Assembly (NCBI GenBank): GCA_016720905.1
Contig: JADKJT010000014.1
Span: 1-64,000, forward strand
Origin: Gemmatimonadaceae bacterium
GTDB taxonomy: Bacteria; Gemmatimonadota; Gemmatimonadetes; Gemmatimonadales; Gemmatimonadaceae
Length of the DNA: 64,000 nt
Direction: 5' to 3'
Position numbers and translations under genes: made by a program. The notes under the pieces were generated by a model. The model did not search any database, was not told where the DNA came from, and saw only the letters and a program-made list of their open reading frames with translations. Below are positions 17,921 to 25,798 of the stretch, piece by piece; the stretch's first letter is position 1; each line of letters begins with the position of its first letter.

Positions 17921-18009
17921 CGAGCGTTGCTGCAGCCAGCGCATTTTGGAACGCGCGCTCCGCGCGCAAAATGTTTGATGCGCTGCAGCAGAACGCCATC
18001 GCGTTAGAC
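17915..18009 (+). repeat. attC-like integron recombination site 1
   Basis: This 95-nt imperfect palindrome starts with acctagc (near RYYYAAC) at 17915 and ends with gttagac (GTTRRRY) at 18003-18009. Inside, gcgttgctgcag...gcattttg on the left pairs with caaaatg...ctgcagcagaacgc on the right, leaving a few unpaired bases, as in attC sites that fold as single strands. It lies exactly between two ORFs in the same direction. Confidence 0.78.
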
Positions 18010-18026
18010 GCACATGCTGAGGTCCT

Positions 18027-18587
18027 ATGCTTGACTACGTTCGGTACTACAACTTGGAAGAGTACCTGCAGTCGGACGTCAATCGCCATTTCGCTGCCGA
18101 CGGGTCGATCGGAGCATTCGATTTCTTTTCGATCATCATCTGGAAGGCGAATCGAGCAAAGACTCAGATTGCGCGGAAGCTTCAGAGGATGGATCGGGAG
18201 CAGCGCACCGATCTGGAGGCCATTGTGCGCGAACTTACGTCTGCGCTCTCCAAGGTGACAAGTGCGGAGGCGCGTCTTCGGATGCTGATGGAGGACTGGA
18301 AGTTCGCACTCCCGATGGCAAGCGCCATTCTCACCGTCCTATGGCCCGACGACTTCACCGTGTACGATGTCCGCGTTTGCGAGCAACTTAATGATTTCCA
18401 CGGATTGGGATCGTTGACACGATTCGCATCCGTTTGGACGGCCTACGGGCAATACCGCGAAGCAGTGCAGGCCGCCGTGCCTGGCGATTTGTCCCTGCGT
18501 GACAAGGACCGCTTCCTTTGGGCCAAGTCTTCGGCCTGTCAACTCGAGCGCGACATAGTCCATGCATTCGTTCGCGATGGCGCCTAA
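18027..18587 (+). CDS. Cassette-borne hypothetical protein
   Basis: 186 residues, intact, with a TGAGGT RBS just before ATG 18027. It is helical and rich in aromatic and charged residues. A central stretch, PMASAILTVLWPDDFTVYDV, has a helix-hairpin-like look that recalls DNA glycosylase folds, but the catalytic residues are not evident. It has no signal peptide or membrane segment. It is placed between two attC-like sites, so it is the second cassette of the array. No function is assigned. Confidence 0.6.
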   Translation: MLDYVRYYNLEEYLQSDVNRHFAADGSIGAFDFFSIIIWKANRAKTQIARKLQRMDREQRTDLEAIVRELTSALSKVTSAEARLRMLMEDWKFALPMASAILTVLWPDDFTVYDVRVCEQLNDFHGLGSLTRFASVWTAYGQYREAVQAAVPGDLSLRDKDRFLWAKSSACQLERDIVHAFVRDGA

Positions 18588-18601
18588 CCTCGCGTTAGAC
18601 C
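18583..18601 (+). repeat. Collapsed attC-like site 2
   Basis: gcctaac (18583-18589) matches the R'' box and gttagac (18595-18601) matches R'. Only ctcgc separates them, so the central hairpin of a normal attC site is missing. The same gaaccctcgcgttag-like pattern (aacctcgcgttag) occurs at 17118-17130, which suggests the two arose by the same deletion. Confidence 0.5.
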
Positions 18602-18620
18602 TACCTACGAAAAGCCACTG

Positions 18621-19330
18621 ATGCCTCTCTACGACAAGCCGGTCCGAATGCTATTCCGCGACATGATCGCTGATCTCGCAGCACGCGAAGATCAGGTGTT
18701 CGGCAGAGAGGCGGCTGTCGCTTGGTTCGCGCAGCGCTATCCACTCGTAAAGCAGGGAACCGTCTCAGCTCACCTTATTCGATTCTCGACCAATGCGCCA
18801 AGCCGGCTTCACTACAGCGCCCGAGCCGACGAGGATCTTTTGTTCCAGGTTGATGGGAGCAGGTTTCGGCGCTATTCGCCACTCCGCGATCCGGCGCCAA
18901 TCCACACCCAGGCGGACATCGGCGTCCAAGAGCCCATCGAGGACTCCGGCGAGCTTGACGGTCCCAGCGAGTTCGCTTACGAGAGCGATTGAGCCAGGAC
19001 TTCGACTCTATCAGGATCCTGAGGAGGGGATTACGGGGCCAGAGTTCCCCTGTCGGCGGTCGCTTTGTCGACATCCTCGCCGTTGATGCCGCCGCAAGAT
19101 TGGTGGTGATCGAACCTAGGTTGGCAAAGGATACGACAGGGTGGTTGGACAACTTCTTTGCCACATGTCGTGGATCAGGCTTAAGCAGGCTGAACCTGGG
19201 ACAGGAGGTGCGCGGAATAATCGCCGCAAGAGAAATCTCTGACGACCTAAAGCTCGCGTGTTCTGAACTATCTGGCGTATCCCTGTATGAATACGAACTG
19301 TCAGTGAGGCTTCGAAAGGTTAACATCTGA
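18621..19330 (+). pseudogene. Broken NucS/DUF91-like endonuclease cassette
   Basis: The first frame (18621-18992) encodes an N-terminal DUF7669-like domain (VSAHLIRFSTNAPSR). The second (18989-19330) encodes a PD-(D/E)XK core resembling DUF91/NucS-type nucleases: GGRFVDILAVD, LVVIE and the conserved end AREISDDLKLACSELSGVSL. A third frame supplies the linking segment IEPGLRLYQDPEEGITG, so at least two indels separate the parts. The Lys that should follow VVIE (VVIELK) is lost through further shifts: the DNA reads as GYDRVVGQLL in another frame. NucS-like enzymes cut mismatched or single-stranded DNA. This copy should be inactive. It is the third cassette. Confidence 0.6.
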
Positions 19331-19339
19331 AGGCGCGAT

Positions 19340-19430
19340 GTCTAACGATGCTTGTCTGCAGTCGGGCGACATGGTAGTCCGCTGCGCTCGCATTTTGTTT
19401 GACCGCCCGCTGCTGAAGCCGGCGTTGGAC
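19340..19430 (+). repeat. attC-like integron recombination site 3
   Basis: A 91-nt site starts with gtctaac (perfect RYYYAAC, 19340-19346) and ends with gttggac (perfect GTTRRRY, 19424-19430). Inner arms gcttgtctgcagtcgggcg and cgcccgctgctgaagc pair imperfectly. It lies 10 bases after the stop of the third cassette gene, where an attC belongs. Confidence 0.72.
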
Positions 19431-19725
19431 CTGATCAGGATCGTTCATGTGTGCCACCAAGGCGAAGTATTGGTCCGAAGCAGCGAGGACGCTCAGCGAC
19501 TCTTCTAGTGAGGTCCCAGACGTGCCGCCAGCAGCATCTTGAAGGAGAAGGCTAGCCAGCCCCATTGGTTCTCGGAGTCAACTCCCCTATCTCTCCCCAG
19601 CAATGGCAACGCACATTGTTTCGTAGTGCCGCGCTCCCAGAGAAGGAGGGTGCTTGCAAAGGACGTCAGGTGTGAACAAATGAGAGGGGGCGGCGGGGGG
19701 GCACACCCCTCGTGAGTCAGGGGAA
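19431..19725. other. Intergenic stretch after the cassette array
   Basis: No firm gene. A minus-strand frame (19565 down to 19320) encodes a plausible helical stretch (SLSVLAASDQYFALVAHMND) but runs through the attC-like site and has no RBS, so it is at most the remnant of an inverted cassette. The rest shows nothing recognisable up to the IS3 end. Confidence 0.4.
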
Positions 19726-19755
19726 TGAATCGCCCCGGGATTCGAGGAGACTGTT

Positions 19756-20670
19756 TTACTTGAGTACCAACTCGGCGAGTTCCGAGGTGGCCTGCTGTGC
19801 ATGATAGTGCGCTTCAAATTCAGCGGGGGGCAAGTAGCCGAGCGGCTCCATCAGGCGCCGCGTGTTAAACCAGCTGACCCACTCCAAGGTTGCCCATTCG
19901 ACGGCGTCGAAACTCTTCCACGGTCCGTCGCGATAGATGACTTCCGTCTTGAAGAGCCCAATGATCGTTTCGGCCAGGGCGTTGTCGTAGGAGTCGCCAC
20001 GGCTGCCGACCGACGGCGCAATGCCGGCTTCCGCCAGCCGCTCGGTGTACCGAATGCAGAGATACTGCCCGCCGTGGTCGCTGTGATGTACTAGCGGCCC
20101 GTCGGTGTCGCGATCCGCCAGCGCTTGTTCGAGTGCATCGAGGGCCAGGTCACTGCGCATCGAGGTACTCGCGCGCCAGCCCACAATACGCCGCGCAAAC
20201 ACGTCAATCACAAACGCGACGTACACGAAGCCGCGCCACGTGGAGACGTACGTGAAGTCCGACACCCACAGCTGATTCGGGCGCGTCGCCGTGAAGTTGC
20301 GTTGCACCAGATCGCGCGGCGGTTCGCTGTGCACGTCCGGGATGGTCGTCTGCACGCGTCGCCCGCGCACGACACCGCGCTGCCCATCCGCCTGCATCAG
20401 GCGGGCCACCGTGCAGCGCGCGACGCTGTGGCGTTCGCGGCGCAGCTCCTTCCACACCTTCTTCGCGCCGTACACGCGCCGATTGGCGCGCCAGACGCGC
20501 GCAATCTCGGGGCGGAGTTCGGCATCGCGCTGCGCACGCGCCGGCACCCGCGACGGGTCCACCGCACGCGCTTTCTGCTCGTAGTACCAGGACGGAGCGG
20601 TCTGCAACTGCGTGCAGATCGGCTCGACTCCAAACTCTTCCCGATGCGCGTCGATGAAGGACACGATCAC
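19756..20670 (-). CDS. IS3-family transposase, OrfB (catalytic)
   Basis: 304 residues with an HTH_21-type N-terminal region ([16 protein letters not shown]) and an rve integrase core. DDE residues are visible in LWVSDFTYV (Asp), [11 protein letters not shown] (Asp) and [15 protein letters not shown] (Glu). In this family the active OrfAB fusion is made by -1 ribosomal frameshifting between orfA and orfB, and the two frames here overlap by 4 nt as expected. The protein moves the surrounding element. Confidence 0.92.
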   Translation of the reverse strand: MIVSFIDAHREEFGVEPICTQLQTAPSWYYEQKARAVDPSRVPARAQRDAELRPEIARVWRANRRVYGAKKVWKELRRERHSVARCTVARLMQADGQRGVVRGRRVQTTIPDVHSEPPRDLVQRNFTATRPNQLWVSDFTYVSTWRGFVYVAFVIDVFARRIVGWRASTSMRSDLALDALEQALADRDTDGPLVHHSDHGGQYLCIRYTERLAEAGIAPSVGSRGDSYDNALAETIIGLFKTEVIYRDGPWKSFDAVEWATLEWVSWFNTRRLMEPLGYLPPAEFEAHYHAQQATSELAELVLK

Positions 20671-20987
20671 GGCCCGCGGCGGTCGAGCTCCGCCTGGGCA
20701 AAATACGCAGACGCCTTGCGGAGGATTTCATTCGCGCGGCGCAGTTCCTTGTTCTCGCGTTCGAGCGCCTTGACGCGCGCGTGTTCCTCGGTGGTCACCC
20801 CGGCGCGTCGGCCGGTGTCGACCGCTCGCCGCTTGATCCAGCTGCTGAGCGTCTGCGCCGAGCAGCCAATCTTGGCCGCGACGGACGTGATCGCCGCCCA
20901 CTGCGAGGTATGCTCCTTCTCGTGCTCATACACCAGCCGCACTGCCCGCTCACGCACTTCTGAGGAAAACCGTGGTCGTTTCGCCAT
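20667..20987 (-). CDS. IS3-family transposase, OrfA (DNA binding)
   Basis: 106 residues: an HTH region ([23 protein letters not shown], about residues 28-50) and a leucine-zipper-like C-terminal helix ([20 protein letters not shown]). It binds the terminal repeats and dimerises with OrfB through the zipper. It ends in a 4-nt overlap with orfB. Confidence 0.9.
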   Translation of the reverse strand: MAKRPRFSSEVRERAVRLVYEHEKEHTSQWAAITSVAAKIGCSAQTLSSWIKRRAVDTGRRAGVTTEEHARVKALERENKELRRANEILRKASAYFAQAELDRRGP

Positions 20988-20999
20988 GACTCCAACCTC

Positions 21000-21515
21000 T
21001 CACACTTTGGAGTCTCCTGTCCGGGTCGATTCAGAATATCGAATGGGTACCCGCATACAACAGCGTGAAGAAGCGTCGCCCCACTGGGGTGAAGTTTGCA
21101 GAGCTGATGGCCGCGCCAAGGAAAGAGAAGCGAATGAAGTAGTGACGTCACACCCGTCGCCGATCCAGCGCTGGTTAGGTCGTGCTTTTAGATTCGGCTG
21201 CGCCTCCGTGGTGTGTCGGGCCCGCCGCGAGTAGAGCCACGCGGCCAAGTCCTCCGACTTGTAGCGCACCACGCCACCCATCTTGATATACGGCGGTCCG
21301 TTGCCGTTCAGTCGCCACTTGGCCATGGTCTGCTTTGAGATGCCAAGGGATTCCGCGGCTCGAGTCGTGTCCAACAGCCCCGGCTGAGCAGGAAGGCTCG
21401 TGTGCGAGACAGGTACGCGCTCCTCGGTCTGCTTGAGCGCAAGCACAAAGAGTGCGTCAAGGAACGAGTCGAGCGGCACGGTTCTCGCAGGCGTCTCGAC
21501 GAGAACTCGCACCAC
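21000..21515 (-). CDS. Excisionase-like helix-turn-helix protein with IS-altered tail
   Basis: The central part, [20 protein letters not shown] followed by [22 protein letters not shown], is a MerR/AlpA-type winged helix typical of excisionases and prophage or island regulators. The natural product probably ends near residue 100. The remaining frame ([12 protein letters not shown]...) is low-complexity and continues through the IS3 right end at 21033 to stop inside the element, so the insertion changed the C-terminus. A protein of this type normally helps the tyrosine recombinase to excise the island. Here the recombinase is broken. Confidence 0.65.
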   Translation of the reverse strand: MVRVLVETPARTVPLDSFLDALFVLALKQTEERVPVSHTSLPAQPGLLDTTRAAESLGISKQTMAKWRLNGNGPPYIKMGGVVRYKSEDLAAWLYSRRARHTTEAQPNLKARPNQRWIGDGCDVTTSFASLSLARPSALQTSPQWGDASSRCCMRVPIRYSESTRTGDSKV

Positions 21516-22046
21516 CGACCGCGGTGCCGGGGGCTGTGGCTTTGAGTGTTAAAAGCTCATGGCGGATGCGAGTGGATATCGTGGCGTGGGGCGAACTGGC
21601 ATCGCTTTGATGCAGATCGATTCTGAGCGGCGAAACGAGGCGTGCGGGTCGTGCCGTAAAGGCTGCAGATGCATTTGGCTGCCGCGCCAATGCTAACGGT
21701 CTACAAAGAATAGCAGCTCTTGGTTCGGATGACGCAGGCTCGCGTAAGGCCCAACCGTTCGCGACGACGCTCGCTCTTCCTTCCTGCACAGACCGAACGG
21801 CAGCAGTCCCCGACAGCGGGACCCTCGCCTGCCGACTTATGGATCCGGCACTCGTCCTGAACAGAACGTCCTCGGAGCCAACCCTGTCGAGGGACGAGGG
21901 AGTCGCGCGTGACCAATCCGCATTCGTCGACCCAAGGGTCTGGGAGCCGCGCAGTTGACGGCGCGGCGCTACGTTCGCGACCATGAGGACTTCCCCACGC
22001 CCGTTCCGCATTCGCCGCAAAACGCCAATGCCCTCCTGATGCTGAT
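21516..22046. other. Gene-free stretch before the defence-type operon
   Basis: No coding frame with family features is seen on either strand across 530 bases. It separates the divergent excisionase-like gene from the GHKL ATPase and most likely holds the operon promoter. I could not pick a convincing -35/-10 pair. Short minus frames here are chance frames. Confidence 0.45.
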
Positions 22047-23532
22047 ATGACAACACGCACCACCGTACCGAGCGATTCGCTTGCTCTTGTCGCAGGCCGC
22101 AACTTATTCGAGCGACACGTGATGCTGGTTATCGCAGCACCACCGCCGCGGTCGCAGAGTTGATAGACAATGCCATCCAAGCGGGGCGCACTCCATTCGC
22201 GTGTTTGTGCACGAGTCCTCCGGGCTCAGCGGGAGAGAGCTATCTCTAGCTGTACTTGATGACGCCAGGGATGGCCCCGGAGACACTTCGCCGCGCTTTG
22301 CAATTCGGTGGATCGAGCTGCTTTGATGATCGGTCCGCTCGGACGATTCGGAATGGGGACTTCCGAACTCGTCGGTCAGTCAAGCTCGCAGACTAGAGGT
22401 TGTCTCGTGGCAGCCACGCGCGACGACGTGGGGCTGCTATCTCGACGTTGACGAACTCGTAGGGAAGTCTGAGGACGGCATCCCTCCGTCCTACATCGCA
22501 GAGATCCCGCATTGGGCAGTCGACTATGCCGCGTCGCACGGGACTATCGTGATGTGGTCGAGGTGCGACCGCTTCGGTGTCAAGAAGGCGAGCACTCTGG
22601 CTGACAAGCTACGGATGGCTCTGGACGACTTTACCGGAAGGAAACTGTGGCAAGGATGCTGGATCGATGTGAACAACCAATCGGTATGCCCGAGTTGATC
22701 CTCTCTTTGTCCACCCTGGAGCGGCGAAGGAGGAGGGGTTCCGTACGGGGCCGCCTCTTCAGTACGCGATTGCGCTGCCGGGCTCAGACCGACAGACAAG
22801 CGTTACGGTCCGTTTCGTTGAGTTGCCTATCGACCAGTGGCACGGGCTTCCCGTGCAAGAGAAGAGCGCCGTCAGATTGTCGGTGGAGCGGGGGTCTCGA
22901 TAATGCGCGCTGGCCGCGAAATCGATTTTGGATGGCATCTCATGGGATCGAAACGTAGGAGAATTATGATGACTGGTGGCGTTGCGAGGTGTCTTTCCAG
23001 CCAGACGCGGACGAACCGTTTGGCGTCACACACCAAGCGAAGGATAAGCCCGGAGTTCGCTATGCGCTCGATTCTGACCCCCGACTTTGAGTCGACTGCC
23101 AGGACGTTGAACTCGCGAGCGCGCAGGGCGTTTGAACTCGTCAAAAGTGGTCTTGAGGGGCAAGCGGCCAAAAAGGCATCGTCAAAGGATTCATTCCTTC
23201 CCTCAATAAGCCTTCCTGCAAGAGCGAGGATTTCATCAGATCACTTCGCGTATCGGGTGCGGCTCGGTCAATTGGGGACGAACGCGCTATTCTCAACTAT
23301 GCGAAGGGGCAACGTCATCACCGTCTGTCTGAACAACGAACACCCGTTTGTCGAGCGTGTTTACGATGCCGCACTGCCGGGCAACGAGAGACAGAAGCGG
23401 GAGGCAATCGAGCGCCTGGTGATCGCGGCGGCGCGAGCGAGACTTTCATGCAGTACGCACGAGACGCGCACGGCCGTTGATCGATACATAGTCGATTGGA
23501 GTGATGCGTTGGCGGCGTTTTCTGAGCGGTGA
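22047..23532 (+). pseudogene. GHKL-type ATPase of the island defence operon, multiply frameshifted
   Basis: Reading across frames recovers a clear GHKL (Hsp90/MutL/histidine-kinase fold) ATPase: GYRSTTAAVAELIDNAIQAG (N-box with E...DN), VFVHESSGLSGRELSLAVLD leading to a D-box, MAPETLRRALQFGGSS, then GRFGMG and LPNSSVSQARRLEVVSWQ (G-boxes). A later WRCEVSFQPDADEPFGVTH segment belongs to the second domain. The parts lie in at least four different frames between 22,090 and 23,100, so several indels have occurred. Related ATPases accompany nucleases or helicases in defence operons and use ATP-driven dimer clamping. This copy should not give a working enzyme. Its stop overlaps the next gene start (GTGA). 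Confidence 0.7.
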
Positions 23533-25640
23533 CCCCTTCTAGTGACAAAAGTACTATGACTCGCGGTGGCACGAACGACAGGTCCGAGAAGTCGGTTAAG
23601 CCGTCATTGCGTCTCGCGGGTGGCAGAGCCATGCGGGACGGTGAACCGAAGGCTCGCTTCCCGTTTGCACCAGCAGTGATGAGTAAGCGGCAGGTTGCAA
23701 TACAGTTGCTGGCTGTAGTCGCAAAGCTTGCTCACTGTTCGGGAGAACAAGAGGCAATCGAGGAGATTAGATCATGGGCACTGGCGAAGGCTGACAGCTT
23801 AGGGCCCGAATCAGCGACTGCGGCGAAATGCTGCATCTCTCTGCTTGCTGATCTTGCGTCGCAGGGATGGGACATACGTGCGAATGACGGCGTATCGACG
23901 TCGCTGCGCCGGACGCAAGCGGATCGCCGGAGCAGCGGAAAGCCCAAGTGAGAGCAGGACACCACGTGGGGCGAGACGCGCAGTTAACGACGCCCTCCGT
24001 TCGGCGATTCATCACGGAGTTGGAGCGTCCCCGTCCATTCGGGGGCCTGGTACTCCATCTTCTCACTCATGCGAGACGGTCGTGAACTTTGCCGAACTCT
24101 TCGGACGCAGTCGCAGTCTCTACCAGAAGGCCAACGAGATGCCGCGATTGCTCGCTGTGTTGAACCGTACGTACAGCCAGTGCACACCGACGCTGTGTGC
24201 GAGATCACTGGTCTTCGTCTAATCGACATTTGGCGCTATTTTCGCCACACCTGGACCACGGCATATAAGAGCACGCCGGGGCGGAAGATGTACTTCCTGA
24301 TTCGGGATAGAGCGGCACCATGCCATCCGGTCATCGGAATTGGAGCGCTCGGAAGCGGCATCGTGCAACTCGCCGCAAGGGACTCGTGGATTGGCTGGAC
24401 TGGCGCTGCAATCCTGAAGCGCGTGACTGACGCTCCTAGTGCGAAATGGGCGCGTTGGCTCGATAGATCGCTCGAGGAGCTAATCGCTGGAAGAAGAACG
24501 GACGATATCCTGCGGCGTGCCAAGCTGACCGCGAGGGTGCTTTCGAAGCCGACGCCGGAGGCGCTTGAAAGGCTCAGTCGTCTGGCGACGACGGCTCGTG
24601 AGAAGCACCGCAAGACTCCTCAGCGCGGCCGCCACAAGGGCGCCTCGGGGAAAACGGTCTCGGATTGGGCTGCATTGTCGGAGACATACCTTTTCGAGGC
24701 GAAGCGAGCGGAGTCCCTCGTGGTGCTACTCTCCGCCAAGTTGTCGCTTCAAGCAGCGGGATTCGCCAAGCCGACGCTGGAAAACCTCATGCACGCCTTG
24801 AAGGACAAGGCGGCGCGCCGAGCTATCGAGGTTGTCATCCGACACGTAAAGGCCAGACATGTCGGAGTAGATATGATGGACATCACCGTCTGCGGTGCTG
24901 TCGCGTCTTACGGTGCGATTCTCGGCGGCAAGCTCGTCTCACTCCTGATGGCGAGTCCGACAGTAGTTAGTACGTACAACGAGCGATACGCCAACAGTGC
25001 AAGCATTATTGCATCAGCAATGGCAGGGACTGCCATACGACGTAGGCCTCATCTGGTTCTGCTGGGGACGACAAGCCTGTACGATGTCGCGCCGAGCCAG
25101 TATAACCGGCTGAAGGTGCCAAGCTCGGCGTTCGGCGGCACGGACTCTGATCTCGAATTCCTGCGCATTGGCGAAACAGAGGGATATGGATCCCACCACT
25201 TCTCACAGACGACGAACGAACTGTTTGAGCGCCTTACTGCACGTGGTCAGGATGGGAGGCGAGTCAATAGCATCTTCGGAGAGGGCGTTAGCCCGAAGTT
25301 CCGAAGAGTGCGCGGGGCGCTGGATGCGCTCGGATTGACATCCGACAGACTCCTCCAGCATGGCAGTGCGCGCGCGATCTACGCTGTCGCGCTGGCCACG
25401 AACTTTCGTGACGTCCTGATCGGTGTCTCAAAGCGAGCCAGATACATACTTCCCGACGACAATGTAGGGACGGAGGCTCTGGTGTCATATTGGAGGCGCC
25501 GATGGTTGGCCCAGCGGATTCTCCGCCCTGAAGTAGTCGAATCTATCAGGCAGCATTGTCTTGCCTTCCCAGTCGTGCACGGAGCTCGTGTGCGACTCCC
25601 GGAACTCAGTACGGATGGGCCCCTCTTCGATGCCAGCTAG
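23529..25640 (+). pseudogene. DruA-like (DUF4338) protein, two frameshifts near the N-terminus
   Basis: The main frame (24069-25640, 523 codons) carries the DUF4338 core seen in DruA of Druantia type I: IDIWRYFRHTWTTAYKSTPG, HPVIGIGALGSGIVQLAARD, DITVCGAVASYGAILGGKLV, ASAMAGTAIRRRPHLVLLGT, and GYGSHHFSQTT. Upstream pieces 23529-23951 (KRQVAIQLLAVVAKLAHCSG) and the frame RAGHHVGRDAQLTTPSVRRF continue the same protein. Shifts near 23,945 and 24,050 separate them. A GTG at 23529 overlaps the ATPase stop by 4 nt. DruA biochemistry is not settled. The catalytic-looking core is uninterrupted, so a shortened product from ATG 24069 is possible. Confidence 0.75.
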
Positions 25641-25798
25641 CGTGTTCCTTGCGGAACAGCCGCGGCCGAACACATTTGTTCAGCCTAGAGTCCTCGGAGC
25701 GCCATACCGAGGCTTCAGGGTCGGGATTGGTAGGACGCCGACGGGATTGTGAGTGGTAACTGCGATGCTCCAGTGTCTCGAACAATGGCTCGGATCGA

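Larger units (their letters stand above)
19726..21033 (-). mobile_element. IS3-family insertion sequence, complete
   Basis: 1,308 bp. The outer ends are inverted: tgaatcgccccgg at 19726 and ccgggtcgattca ending at 21033. A further shared ggagact follows on the inner side. A 3-bp direct repeat gaa flanks it (19723-19725 and 21034-21036), matching the 3-4 bp duplications of the family. It carries overlapping orfA and orfB on the minus strand, both intact. It inserted downstream of, or into the tail of, the excisionase-like gene. Confidence 0.86.

Noticed and set aside
19320..19565. Minus-strand 81-residue protein
   Set aside because: Runs through an attC-like site, has no RBS and no family match; listed only as a possible inverted cassette remnant.
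21000..21515. Full 171-residue excisionase
   Set aside because: The last part lies in the IS3 element and is Ser/Arg-rich out-of-family sequence. The natural protein is about 100 residues.
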